Origin: Verrucomicrobia bacterium LW23
GTDB taxonomy: Bacteria > Verrucomicrobiota > Verrucomicrobiia > Methylacidiphilales > UBA1321
Reading direction: 5' to 3'
Length of the DNA stretch: 64,000 nucleotides
Assembly (NCBI GenBank): GCA_003054695.1
Contig: QAZA01000045.1
Location: 434,001 to 498,000 of the forward strand
The notes below the pieces were generated by a model, which saw only the letters and a list, made by a program, of their open reading frames with translations, was not told the DNA's origin and searched no databases. Position numbers and translations under genes: made by a program. Below, in pieces: positions 45,379-54,094 of this stretch; positions within the stretch are counted from its first letter, which is position 1, and each line of letters starts with the position of its first letter.

Positions 45379-46974
45379 TTACAGCAGAGGATGGGAACTG
45401 GACGCCGCCATGCCGGCGCCGTAGATTTCTTCGGGGATCTCCAGCTCCATGCTTTTGAAGACGGCGTGGAGGCGGGGGACGACGCCGCGCGCGTGCAGGA
45501 CGGCGGGGGCGCCGGCTTCCACCTGCTCGCAGCGGAAAATGTCGCGCAGAATAACGGCGCCGGTGTCGTCAATGCCTTGCACTTCGGCAATGCGCGTGAG
45601 GCGGTGCGTGCCGTCGCGCAGGCGGCTGACGTGAAGCACAAGTTGCACAGCCTCAGCAATTTGCCGCCGCACCACGTGGGCGGGCATCGCGGCTTCGGTG
45701 CCGGCGCTCAGCAGCATCGTCTCCAGGCGCGCCACGGCGGCGACGGGGCTGGCGGCGTTGAGCGCCGTGATGATGCCCGGGCCGCCGCTGGCCATGGCGC
45801 GGATGATCTCGGCCGCCTCGACTCCGCGGCATTCGCCGACGACGATGCGGTCCGGGCACATGCCGCCAATGCTGTTGAGCAGCTCGCGCGCGGCGGTGAG
45901 GCGGCCCTGGGTTTCCAGACGCACCACGTGGGGCTGCGGCAGGTTAAGCTCCGCAATATCCTCAATGGCCACAATGCGCTGGCTGCGGCTGATAAATCCG
46001 CATAACGCGTTGAGCATGACCGTTTTGCCGCTGCCGGGGCCGCCGCAGATGACGATGTTGGCGCCGACATCCATGGCGCCTTGCAAAAACAGGGCGCCTT
46101 CCATGCTAAGTGTCTGGGATCCAACAAGATCCTGCATCGACATACCCGTTGCCCCCGCCTTGCGGATGGTAACGCAAGGGCCGGGACCGGCAGGCGCGCC
46201 GCCAAGCCCGGCAATGCCCGAGCGGGAGGCGCTGTGGAGTGGCGGCGGCGGGGCGGAGGCGGACGTCGCCGCGCCTGCTGCCCCCGGCCCGGGGGCGCCG
46301 GTAAAGAGCGGTGTATCGACCACGTGAATGCGGGTGCCGTCGGGCAGGCGCACATCCACCACCGGCGCGGCGCCATTGTTGGCAAAGCTTTCGCGCAGGC
46401 GGCGGCCGGCTTTCAGCAGCATGCGGTCCAGGATCTGGCGCAGGCTGTCGGCGTTGACGAACCGGTTGGCGATGGGCGAGACGGAGCCGTCGCGGCGGCG
46501 CACAAAAATGTGGTCGCAGCCGTTGATCATGATTTCCGTCACGTCCGCGTCGTGCATCACGCTCTCCAGGGGGCCATAGCCCACCATGTCGTTGATGATC
46601 TCGATGAGCAGCGAGCGGCGAAGGTCGCGATCGGGCAGGGCCTCGCTTACTTTTTCGTCGATGGCGATCTCAATAGCGGCGCGCAGCTTTTCCTCGTTGC
46701 CGGGCAGAAGAAAGGCCGGATCGAGAATTTGGAGCAGGTAGGGGATGACCTGCCGTTTGAACTTCAGGATAAACTCCACCGCTTCGTCGCGGGCGGCCTC
46801 GCCCTCCGCCGCCATGGGCAGGCTGACGCGGCCGGCGCCCGGGGAGGAGAACCGCTGGGTTGGCGGCGCGGGTACGGACGCGGGGGGCGGAGGGACGGTG
46901 GCGGAGCGGGACATAGGGGGTGTTCTCGGTGGAGATTTCTGCGACAGCGACGCGATGTTGTCCTGCATAAGCAT
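45379..46974 (-). CDS. CpaF/TadA-type secretion ATPase, stand-alone
   Basis: A 531-residue type II/IV secretion ATPase of the CpaF group, which powers Flp/Tad pili. The N-terminal domain spans about 65-200 (EIINDMVGYGPLESVMHDADVTEIMINGCDHIFVRR). Walker A GGPGSGKT lies near 311-318, the Asp box VAIEDIAELNLPQPHVVRLET near 335, and Walker B PDRIVVGECRG near 370. The usual TTIHANSP segment reads ITALNAASP, so the conserved histidine is lost. A 40-residue Ala/Pro/Ser/Gly insert (about 240-280) splits the N-terminal and RecA-like domains. No other tad genes are nearby. The start is uncertain: ATG 46974, 46968 or 46914. Confidence 0.85.
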   Translation of the reverse strand: MLMQDNIASLSQKSPPRTPPMSRSATVPPPPASVPAPPTQRFSSPGAGRVSLPMAAEGEAARDEAVEFILKFKRQVIPYLLQILDPAFLLPGNEEKLRAAIEIAIDEKVSEALPDRDLRRSLLIEIINDMVGYGPLESVMHDADVTEIMINGCDHIFVRRRDGSVSPIANRFVNADSLRQILDRMLLKAGRRLRESFANNGAAPVVDVRLPDGTRIHVVDTPLFTGAPGPGAAGAATSASAPPPPLHSASRSGIAGLGGAPAGPGPCVTIRKAGATGMSMQDLVGSQTLSMEGALFLQGAMDVGANIVICGGPGSGKTVMLNALCGFISRSQRIVAIEDIAELNLPQPHVVRLETQGRLTAARELLNSIGGMCPDRIVVGECRGVEAAEIIRAMASGGPGIITALNAASPVAAVARLETMLLSAGTEAAMPAHVVRRQIAEAVQLVLHVSRLRDGTHRLTRIAEVQGIDDTGAVILRDIFRCEQVEAGAPAVLHARGVVPRLHAVFKSMELEIPEEIYGAGMAASSSHPLL

Positions 46975-47141
46975 CAGGTGCCTAACGGGATGCGCATACT
47001 TTAGCCGCGCGGCCTCATGCGGGGTGTCGAAGATTAATGTCACTTTACATCTTATGGCGCTTGGACGCAATATTTTCCCCAACGTAAATTGCGGGAAAAC
47101 TGCCTCGGCACCGCGGATGCTGCGCGTTCTCGCCCTCTCAT

Positions 47142-47384
47142 CTACTTCCGTCGCGATATCACGCCGCGCACAACCATCCACACCAAAAAACCCACCAGGA
47201 AGATGTTGACGCCGAAGAAGATAAAGGCGATGAGCGGCGTTACGGTGGACTGGTACAGCCACGCCCCCCATCCCAGCCTAGCCAGCGACTCCCGAAACCA
47301 CAGCTGCCACCCCAGCACAAACGCGATAAACGCCGTAAGCACAGCGTTTTCCGGAGATTTCAACAGATGCAGCAACTTCCTCAT
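47142..47384 (-). CDS. Small two-helix membrane protein
   Basis: An 80-residue protein with two hydrophobic segments (about 14-33 and 48-72, VTPLIAFIFFGVNIFLVGFLVWMVV) and a basic C-terminus (RGVISRRK). It opens with MRKLLHLLKSPENAVLTAF. ATG 47453 would add 23 residues of doubtful quality. No family recognised. It lies on the same strand as, and between, the lipase gene and the CpaF-type ATPase gene. Confidence 0.6.
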   Translation of the reverse strand: MRKLLHLLKSPENAVLTAFIAFVLGWQLWFRESLARLGWGAWLYQSTVTPLIAFIFFGVNIFLVGFLVWMVVRGVISRRK

Positions 47385-47494
47385 CGCAGATGCATCGTAG
47401 GTGAGGCCGGGCGTTCTGTCATTCTCCGAAACTATCCCCTTCTGTACTTGCATCCTGTGGGTTTGGGGGCGGGGCGGTGTGGCTGAATCTTTCC

Positions 47495-49270
47495 CTACCG
47501 CGCAGCCCCGGCCTTTTCTGCGGGCGGCAAGGCGGGGCCGGCGGCGCTCAGTTGGGCCAGCTCGCGGCGCAGCCAGGTGAGGAATTGCGGGGAATTCATC
47601 TGCGCGCCGTGGGGGACTTTGTCGAGCCACACAATCTGCGGCGAGTCGGCGGGCAGGTCTTCGATGGCGCTTTCCACCGTGACGGTTTCGTCGCCGTCGG
47701 CGCCTTCTTCGTAGGTGTAGCGGGCGGTGGTGAGGGGGCCCAGGCCCTCGCTGGTAACGCCGGTGGGGGTGCGCAGGCCGCGCGTTACCACAACGCTGAG
47801 CCGCGGCGCCTGGCCGGGGCGGGTGAGGAGCTGGCTGCTGTAGGCCAGGGTACCCAGTTGCAGGCGCCACTCGCGCACTTTGGCCAGGATGTCCTGCAGG
47901 TTGGGCATCATTGGGTCCTGGCAAAACTCCCAGGCGGCGGGCTCGGTCGGCTCGTCGCCGGTGCGGAACCGGGCGCGGTAGGGGGTAAGGTACTCGCGGC
48001 GTTCCTCGTCGGCCGTGGGCCAGAAGGGTGCCCAGGTGCCTAGCGTGAGCAGGTCGTCGGCGGAGACGCGGGTGGTGGCGCCCTGGTCGTCGATGCGGAT
48101 CCACCGCGGGTCGCGCAGCGGCAACAGCTCGTACAGGCTGGGGCGGGTGATGGCGACCAGCTTGCTGACGGCCGGGGTTATCTCGTTGGGCAGCAGTTTT
48201 AGCAGATTGCTGGGCCATGTCAGCTCGCTCTCGCGCAGGCCTCCGGGGCCGACAAGCAGGGTTTTGAGCGCCTTGACGCTGCCGAGGTTGGGCGTGCCCA
48301 CCAGCACGGCGCGCTCAATGCGATCCCCAAAGCGCGGCTGCTGGCCCAGCATGGTGCGCACCACCAGCCCGCCCATGCTGTGCGCCACAAGCACAAAGCG
48401 CACCGTGTCGGGGTCCGCCCCCGTGGCGCGCGCGTAGGTGGCGGCGTAGGATTGCAGCGCGATGTAGAGGTGCGGGGCGGTGCCGGTGGCGATGTCCTGC
48501 CGCCAGTCGTAGGAGAAGATAAAGAAGTCCTTACCCAGGGTGTAGGGGGTAAAGGCAGGGGCGGCGCTGCGCTCGGCCCTGTCGCCCCGCGCTGCGCGTG
48601 GGACGGGCGCCGGGGAGGAAGTGGTGGTGGCGGACGCGCCGGCGCCGATCCGCTGCGACGGCCGGGAGGTGCCGGGGCGACGCGGTGCCTCGCCTGCATC
48701 CGCACCTGCGGCGCCCTGGCCGTCGCCTTGCGGCGCCGGGTGGCGATGCTCCGCGGCACTGCCTTTACCCTCGCGCGCGCCTTTCCTTTTGCTTGTACCG
48801 CCGCGGGCGGGGGATGCCTCGCGCGGCGCGGCGGGCTCCGCCGGGGCAGGGCTTGTCAGTGCGGCGACAAACGTGTCGTAGATATCCAGCGGGCCGGCCT
48901 TGAGCATGGGGCGTGCCACCAGCTGGTTGGGCATACGCAGCGCGTAGTAGTACTCCTTTTTGCGGATGGCATCCAGCGTGCCCCACACGCACGGGCCGTC
49001 CGGGCCGTCCTTGCCGTCGGGGCGTGCCAGCGCGGGGTCGTGCAGCTTGCTGCCTTCGTACGCGGGGATAAAGACGACGACGTGCGGGTGCGCCGGGTAA
49101 TCCTGCGCCCGCACTTTACTTTTGTTCCAGAGAAGGAGGGAAAGGACCACGGCAGGGAGGAAGATCAGGTAAGGGATGTGCGCGCGCCCTCGCCATCCCC
49201 GCGCCCGGGCGATGTGGCGCGCCGGGACGGTTCCGGAGGCTGAAAGTAAAGAAAAGCGAGGCGCAGGCAT
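47495..49270 (-). CDS. LCAT-like alpha/beta-hydrolase (lipase/acyltransferase)
   Basis: A 591-residue hydrolase. A basic N-terminus and one hydrophobic segment (about 32-48, YLIFLPAVVLSLLLW) form a signal or anchor. VVVFIPAYEGSKLHDP starts the fold. FIFSYDWRQDI is the LCAT-family (PF02450) strand, and VLVAHSMGGLVVRTML holds the nucleophile Ser in AHSMGG. Later PHGAQMNSPQF gives a candidate catalytic His (HG). Between residues 140 and 245 a 100-residue Ala/Pro/Arg/Gly insert, strongly basic in part, separates the first strand from the core. The family transfers or hydrolyses acyl groups of phospholipids or sterols; the target here is unknown, possibly envelope lipids. ATG 49270 is preferred to the earlier in-frame ATG. 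Confidence 0.8.
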   Translation of the reverse strand: MPAPRFSLLSASGTVPARHIARARGWRGRAHIPYLIFLPAVVLSLLLWNKSKVRAQDYPAHPHVVVFIPAYEGSKLHDPALARPDGKDGPDGPCVWGTLDAIRKKEYYYALRMPNQLVARPMLKAGPLDIYDTFVAALTSPAPAEPAAPREASPARGGTSKRKGAREGKGSAAEHRHPAPQGDGQGAAGADAGEAPRRPGTSRPSQRIGAGASATTTSSPAPVPRAARGDRAERSAAPAFTPYTLGKDFFIFSYDWRQDIATGTAPHLYIALQSYAATYARATGADPDTVRFVLVAHSMGGLVVRTMLGQQPRFGDRIERAVLVGTPNLGSVKALKTLLVGPGGLRESELTWPSNLLKLLPNEITPAVSKLVAITRPSLYELLPLRDPRWIRIDDQGATTRVSADDLLTLGTWAPFWPTADEERREYLTPYRARFRTGDEPTEPAAWEFCQDPMMPNLQDILAKVREWRLQLGTLAYSSQLLTRPGQAPRLSVVVTRGLRTPTGVTSEGLGPLTTARYTYEEGADGDETVTVESAIEDLPADSPQIVWLDKVPHGAQMNSPQFLTWLRRELAQLSAAGPALPPAEKAGAAR

Positions 49271-49618
49271 GGGCAACGGCCAGGCATTATAGCCCGCCGG
49301 CCGGCAAATGCACTCACACAATGCTGCGTGCAGGCCTGCGTTCGTGGCGGAGCTGTCCATACACCCGCGCCGGCTTTATCCGTAGCCAGCGGGAGCGGCT
49401 TTCACCAGCACGTAACCGCGCGCGAGAGGCCACCTCTTGCCATGGCGCCGTTGGCGCCTCGGAGCGGTTGAGCTGTGTACACCCGCGCTCATTCCGTCTC
49501 GCCTTCAGGCTGTGCCTGAATCGCGTGTTCTTTTCGCCGCGGGCTTCGTTGCCATTCGGTCACGGATGGCTGTCGACATTCGCACTCGAATCGCACGCGA
49601 TCTCTTCATCCGCTCCAT

Positions 49619-49698
49619 CCCCTCCGTGCTATCCGTGTTATCCGTGGTTAAATCTCAGTTTAAAAGGGGAGTTGTTAACCACGGAACACACGGAGGGG
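49619..49698. repeat. Inverted repeat of ATCCGTG words in the 49271-49736 spacer
   Basis: CCCCTCCGTG...TCCGTGGTTAA (49619-49651) and TTAACCACGG...CACGGAGGGG (49675-49698) are reverse complements; the left arm has an extra 9-base unit. It is the same word family as at 6050, 52977 and 62485. The 14-base GGCTGTCGACATTC occurs at 49568. It lies 3' of the ClpP gene, whose transcripts would read into it. Otherwise the 466-base spacer shows nothing I recognise. Confidence 0.8.
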
Positions 49699-49736
49699 AG
49701 AAGGGGATGTTTTCCACCGTGGACGAACGTCGACTC

Positions 49737-50372
49737 TTAGTCCAGCTCCACGGAGTTCATCACAATGTGGTTGACGAGCCCGTAGTCGCGGGCTTCGACG
49801 GCGCTCATCCAGAAGTTGCGGTCCGTGTCCTTCTCAATGCGGCTGAGGGGCTGGCCGGTTTCGCGGGCAAACAGCTCGTTCAGGCGCTGGCGCATTTTGA
49901 GGATTTCCTGCGCTTCGATACTGATATCGGTGGCCTGGCCGCCGACGCCGCCGCTGGGCTGGTGCAACATAAAGCGGGTGTTGGGCAGGCAGTAGCGAAG
50001 GTCGCGCGGGGTGGCGACGAAAATGAGGGCGCCGGCGCTGGCTACCCAGCCGGTCCCGATCACTTTGACCCGCGGCTTCACAAAGCGAATCATGTCGTGG
50101 ATGGTATCGCCCGATTCCACGTGGCCGCCGGGGCTGTTGATGTAAAGCTTGATGTCGTCGTCCGACTCCTGCGCCAGAAGCAGCAGCTTGGCGGTAACCT
50201 CTTGCGCCACTTTCTGGTTAATCTCACCGAAAAGGAGGATGGTGCGCCCTTTGAGCAGCAGCTTTTCGCCGAGCGGGCCGGGGCCCTTGTCCTGCTCCTT
50301 CTCGCGCTTTTCCTCCTGCTCTTCCTTTTCGTCTTCGTCTTCGTCCTCGTTTTTGTAGCGGAAGCTGGTCAT
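49737..50372 (-). CDS. clpP: ClpP-family protease subunit with an altered catalytic triad
   Basis: A 211-residue ClpP homologue. Catalytic Ser112 (GWVASAGAL) and His137 (RFMLHQPSGG) are in place, but the third residue is Asn186: the segment reads IEKDTDRNFWMSA where E. coli has IERDTERDRFLSA. The fold is otherwise complete (LYINSPGGHVESGDTIHDMI, QATDISIEAQEILKMRQRLNELF). The N-terminal 30 residues are an unusual charged tail (NEDEDEDEKEEQEEKREKEQ) instead of a propeptide. No clpX, clpA or tig gene is adjacent, so it is probably an accessory paralogue. ATG 50372 is preferred to GTG 50384. A lowered or modified activity is inferred, not shown. Confidence 0.9.
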   Translation of the reverse strand: MTSFRYKNEDEDEDEKEEQEEKREKEQDKGPGPLGEKLLLKGRTILLFGEINQKVAQEVTAKLLLLAQESDDDIKLYINSPGGHVESGDTIHDMIRFVKPRVKVIGTGWVASAGALIFVATPRDLRYCLPNTRFMLHQPSGGVGGQATDISIEAQEILKMRQRLNELFARETGQPLSRIEKDTDRNFWMSAVEARDYGLVNHIVMNSVELD

Positions 50373-50554
50373 AGAGAAGGTCACAATAAGCTCTGCGGCC
50401 GGTTAAGCAAGCCCGCACCATGGGGTTAGATAAAGATTGTGCACTTGCGGGCCTAAGGGCGGCGATGCCGGGCCGAACTGTCCGGCAGGCGCACCCGGAT
50501 TGGGGAAGGGCCCTTCATTATTGTTGACTCTAACGTTGCATACGCAACGCGGCG

Positions 50555-50728
50555 TTACAGGACAGGGCGGGCGACGGCGGTGACGGTGGCCTTGACCGGG
50601 GGCTTGATCGCGCTGCCGCGGCTAAGGGTGTAGATGTCGCGCAGGTAGGCGGCGAGCATCAGGGTAAAAAGCATGGCAACGCCCCCCACGCAGAGTGAGA
50701 AGAGCATACGCTGGATTCCGGGTTTCAT
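50555..50728 (-). CDS. Small membrane protein, hypothetical
   Basis: A 57-residue protein with one hydrophobic helix (about 8-31, MLFSLCVGGVAMLFTLMLAAYL), then DIYTLSRGS and a Lys/Val-rich tail. ATG 50728 starts at MKPGIQRML; upstream in-frame codons exist but look non-coding. AT-rich DNA at 50816-50880 could be its promoter. It ends next to a short hairpin (GTTGC...GCAAC near 50534-50550). No family recognised. Confidence 0.45.
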   Translation of the reverse strand: MKPGIQRMLFSLCVGGVAMLFTLMLAAYLRDIYTLSRGSAIKPPVKATVTAVARPVL

Positions 50729-50960
50729 GGAGGTACAACAAAGGCAAAGGGTTGGGATTGGACCAGGGGGTGGGAACCCGTACGGCTGGGACTCTTTATT
50801 AGAGATCGACATCAACCGCTCAAAATGAATAGCACGATATCTTTATTCTTTTCAATGAATAAAACCCACAATCAATAATATCCCTGCTATCAACGTGTTG
50901 CGCAACCCGATATTGTGCCGCAATTGATGCTCTTGGCGCAGACGCTGCAACGTTGCCGCT

Positions 50961-52208
50961 TTAAGCGTAGCGGTATTCCCGCGCATCCATTTTGGCGGGG
51001 GAGACGAAACGGCCCAGGCCCTCATACGCCAGACCCAGGGCCAGCAGGGAGATGGGCCAGCCCAGGTACCACGGCATAAAGTGGTAGAAGCCGGCCACGA
51101 TGATGTTGCATAAGGACAACGGCAGCAAGAACTTCCAGCAGAACGACATGAGCTGATCCGACCGCAGGCGCGGCATGGAGCCGCGGATCCAGATCATCAG
51201 CGCAATCATCAGCAGCAGCTTGAGGAAGAACCACACAAAGCCGGGGATGAGCAGCGCCTCCGCCGCGCCGGGGGCGTCGGCCGCCATCCACCACGGGCGG
51301 ATGTTGGGGCCGCTCCACCCGCCGAGGAATAGCGTGATGGCTAAGCCGCTGAGGGCGAACGCGTTAATGTACTCCGCCATAAAGAACAGCGCGTACTTGA
51401 AGCCGCTGTACTCGGTTAGGTGCCCGGCGACGATCTCCGAGTCGGCCTCGGGCAGGTCGAACGGTGCGCGGTTGCACTCCGCCAGGCTGGCGATAAACAG
51501 CAGGAAAAAGCCGCAAAAGCCCCAGGGCGTCCACACATTCCAGCCCAGCACGCCGCCCAGCGCCTGGCGCCACACGCTGTCGCTGTGCATCCACTCGGCA
51601 ATCTGCTGGGACTCCACAATGCGGGTGGTGGCGAGGGACCCGGCCAGCATGACGGCGGGCACGGCGGCGAGGACCAGGGGAAGCTCGTAGCTCACCATTT
51701 GCGCCAGGGAGCGCATGCCACCCAGCAACGCGAACTTGTTGCGCGTGGACCACCCGGCCAGGAAGACGCCGAGCGTGCCGAGCCCGCCAATGGCGAAGAA
51801 GAGGACCACGGCGGTATCCACCGGCGCCACTATCATGTTGCGGCCAAAGGGGATAAGCGCCAGCACCACCAGCGCGGGCAGCAGCACCAGCACGGGCGCC
51901 AGGCGCATGAGAAAGGGATCGGCCGCCCGCGGCAGGATGGCCTCCTTGGTCAGCATTTTCAGGCCGTCCGCCAGTGGCTGAAGCAGGCCCAGCGGGCCGG
52001 CGCGGTTGGGGCCGATGCGCCCCTGCAGACGCGCCAGCCCCTTGCGCTCCAGCCAGGTGGTGAGTGCAAAGATGGCCGGGAAGACGACGACCAGCGGCAC
52101 GATGGCGATCAGCATCCCCGCCGGCACGGCCGCCCAGCCGGGCAGGTACGTCTCCGCCCCATGCGCCAGGTAGCGGCCGAGGGTGACGAGCGCCTGATCG
52201 GGATTCAT
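50961..52208 (-). CDS. nuoH: NADH-quinone oxidoreductase subunit H
   Basis: A 415-residue polytopic subunit at the quinone-binding junction of complex I. Family signatures: ERKGLARLQGRIGPNRAGPLGLLQPLADGLKM near 53, STRNKFALLGGMRSLAQMVSYELP near 155, PFDLPEADSEIVAGHLTEYSGFKYALFFMAEY near 245, and a C-terminal IRGSMPRLRSDQLM. About eight membrane helices. No other nuo gene is next to it, so complex I genes are scattered or this is an extra copy. It lies 53 bases after an unknown 188-residue gene on the same strand and may be co-transcribed with it. Confidence 0.95.
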   Translation of the reverse strand: MNPDQALVTLGRYLAHGAETYLPGWAAVPAGMLIAIVPLVVVFPAIFALTTWLERKGLARLQGRIGPNRAGPLGLLQPLADGLKMLTKEAILPRAADPFLMRLAPVLVLLPALVVLALIPFGRNMIVAPVDTAVVLFFAIGGLGTLGVFLAGWSTRNKFALLGGMRSLAQMVSYELPLVLAAVPAVMLAGSLATTRIVESQQIAEWMHSDSVWRQALGGVLGWNVWTPWGFCGFFLLFIASLAECNRAPFDLPEADSEIVAGHLTEYSGFKYALFFMAEYINAFALSGLAITLFLGGWSGPNIRPWWMAADAPGAAEALLIPGFVWFFLKLLLMIALMIWIRGSMPRLRSDQLMSFCWKFLLPLSLCNIIVAGFYHFMPWYLGWPISLLALGLAYEGLGRFVSPAKMDAREYRYA

Positions 52209-52261
52209 GGCGGGGTGTGGAGCGGTGGAGGTGGCGCCGCTGCGCCGGATGGGTGAGCTGG

Positions 52262-52828
52262 TTAGCTGGCGGGCGCGGGCTCGGCGGCGGGGGCCGTGGC
52301 GCCTAGCAGGCCGGGCATGCCTTCGGGCACGGGCGCGTTTTGCAGCGTCTCGTTCTCGTTAATCAGCCGGTTGAGTTCCGGCCAGTGGGTCTCGTCGATC
52401 TCGTTAAAGGTAACGAGGTAGAGTTTGACGAGCCACGGGTCGTATTTCTCCAGCAGTTTGGCAATGCCTTCGCTGAGTTTGGCGGCGTCGGGCACGAAGG
52501 GGAAGTTGTCGGCGCAGCCTTTGCCGTTGTGCGGGATGCCCAGGGTATCGAGCCACAGCACCAGCATGTCCACCTGCTTCTCCACCAGCCAGTTGCTGAG
52601 GAGGTTGAAGGTAAGGGCCTCCATCTGCGGGTAGGCAAAGATTTTGGCGAAAAAGGCGTGGCGCTGGATCTTGGGCATCTCCATCACCTTGCCGCGGCGC
52701 ATGGCCATGCGGGGCACGGCCACCTCCAGCGCGGTGTTGTACAGGCGCTTGTTGGTGGTCTGCGCGGTGATGCAGATATCGTTGGCGAGGGCGGCGGGCA
52801 TTTCGCCCCAGAAGGTATACGTTGGCAT
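52262..52828 (-). CDS. Soluble protein of unknown function upstream of nuoH
   Basis: A 188-residue soluble protein I do not recognise. It opens with MPTYTFWGEMPAALANDICI, is helical in the middle (RHAFFAKIFAYPQMEALTFNLLSNWLVEKQVDMLVLWLDTLGI) and ends in an Ala/Pro tail. The 53-base gap to nuoH and shared strand suggest an operon. No signal peptide or cofactor motif seen. The start is set at the first ATG (52828) that is not inside the repeat-rich spacer. Confidence 0.7.
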   Translation of the reverse strand: MPTYTFWGEMPAALANDICITAQTTNKRLYNTALEVAVPRMAMRRGKVMEMPKIQRHAFFAKIFAYPQMEALTFNLLSNWLVEKQVDMLVLWLDTLGIPHNGKGCADNFPFVPDAAKLSEGIAKLLEKYDPWLVKLYLVTFNEIDETHWPELNRLINENETLQNAPVPEGMPGLLGATAPAAEPAPAS

Positions 52829-52976
52829 AGAAGTCAGTCTGTCGTCGTCGAGTCGGTCAATCCATGGAGAGTCGGGCGGAAGTGACGGGACCTCCATTTC
52901 CCATCTTTAGCGTACAACCGCGTGACATGCGAGTCAAAATGCGGGCTGGGGACACGAGAAGGGGAAAAGGGGGAGT

Positions 52977-53396
52977 ATTTAACCACGAATAACACGAATG
53001 ACACGCATAGTGCGGAGGGGAGGAATGGGGGAATTTGAACAAAATCCCGTCTTTCCCCCCTTCGCGCCCTTTGCGTCCTTCGCGCCCCTTGCGCGAAACC
53101 GGGAAACGTAGTTACAAACTCTCAGGTGAAGCAGGACGGATGGGGCGTTTCGCGCAAAGTGCGCTAAGGACGCAAAGATCGCGAAGGGGGGAGGGGTTCT
53201 ACAGAATGTAATTTGCGCTTGGGGAAAACAATTAAAACAAACCTTCTCTTCCTCCCCCCTTCGCGAACTTTGCGTCCTTGCGTCCTTTGCGCGAAAAACC
53301 CAATCGCGCTGGCTCACTTTTCAACCCAGGATTTCCCAACCTGTTGCCTCCTCCCCATTCTTCCCCTCCGCACTATTCGTGTTATTCGTGGTTAAA
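52977..53396. repeat. Nested inverted-repeat block, outer ACGAAT words and inner TTGCGTCC words
   Basis: Outer arms about 52977-53030 and 53353-53396 are reverse complements built on TTAACCACGAATAACACGAAT; one arm has an extra 9-base unit (GACACGCAT), showing growth or loss by unit. Inside lie three copies of a second word family (TTTGCGTCCTT...GCGCGAAA): 53055-53098 and 53252-53296 in one orientation, 53148-53191 reversed. Any pair can form a long hairpin. It occupies most of the 581-base spacer 52829-53409, between the ExbD-type gene and the unknown gene before nuoH, both on the minus strand. Confidence 0.85.
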
Positions 53397-53409
53397 CACT
53401 CCCCATCCC

Positions 53410-54006
53410 CTATCCCCGCTGGGTGGCGAGGATGACGCCGAGTTCGTGGGCGATGGCGGCGTTGCTGATTTTCATCACCAGATCCCACGGCACGGATTTA
53501 TCCGCGCGTACGACGATGCTGGTGGAGCCGCGTTGCTGTTTGGGCAGTTTGGCGAAGGCGGCGTCCAGCTCCTCCAGGGTCATCAGGTGGTCGTTGAAGA
53601 ATATCGCCTCGCGCAGCGCCGGGGCGGCGGTGGCGACCGGGCCGGCGCTTGCGTTGGCGCCCGCGGCCGGGCTGGCGCCAGAGCCCGGGCTCGCCCCCGT
53701 GCTGCGGGCCGCTCCCGCGTCCGGAATCATCTGCACCGTCACGATATAGCGATTGGACTGCGCGCCGGTGCCGAAAATACTGCGCGGCGGATCGATGGAG
53801 ATGCCGGGCTGCAGGGTAAAGGCGCTGCTGAGTACAAAAAACAGCAGCAGCAGCAGCACCACATTCACCAGCGACGTGGCCAGAATCATGCCGCCCAGGT
53901 TGTACGAGGGGCGAAACGGCTCCAGCCCGCGCCTCAGCACCATGGTGCCGGCGGCGGCAGCGGGGGTGCCGGCGGCCGGGGTTTCGTGCGCTTGCGGAGT
54001 CGTCAT
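53410..54006 (-). CDS. ExbD/TolR-type proton-channel subunit
   Basis: A 198-residue ExbD/TolR family protein. One membrane helix (about 40-62, GGMILATSLVNVVLLLLLFFVLSSAF) with an Asn (SLVNVVL) at the position where the family normally has the proton-carrying Asp. The periplasmic domain follows (SISIDPP-like GISIDPPRS, LEELDAAFAKLPKQQ, IVVRADKSVPWDLVMKISNAA). A Ser/Ala/Gly/Pro insert lies at about 98-120. It is last of three genes transcribed together (secreted protein, ExbB type, ExbD type). It could serve as TolR for the Tol-Pal system or drive another envelope machine; the Asn makes proton use uncertain. Confidence 0.88.
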   Translation of the reverse strand: MTTPQAHETPAAGTPAAAAGTMVLRRGLEPFRPSYNLGGMILATSLVNVVLLLLLFFVLSSAFTLQPGISIDPPRSIFGTGAQSNRYIVTVQMIPDAGAARSTGASPGSGASPAAGANASAGPVATAAPALREAIFFNDHLMTLEELDAAFAKLPKQQRGSTSIVVRADKSVPWDLVMKISNAAIAHELGVILATQRG

Positions 54007-54094
54007 GACGGGCAAACCAGGTGGGTGAGTGCGTGCGGGCCGACGGGCGCGCTCCAGGCGCACTTTAAGGCGCGGGTTAAGGCGCGGGCGCGAT

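Noticed and set aside
52977-53396. Possible CRISPR array
   Set aside because: Units are 9-10 bases, spacers are not unique, and copies alternate in orientation; no cas gene is present.
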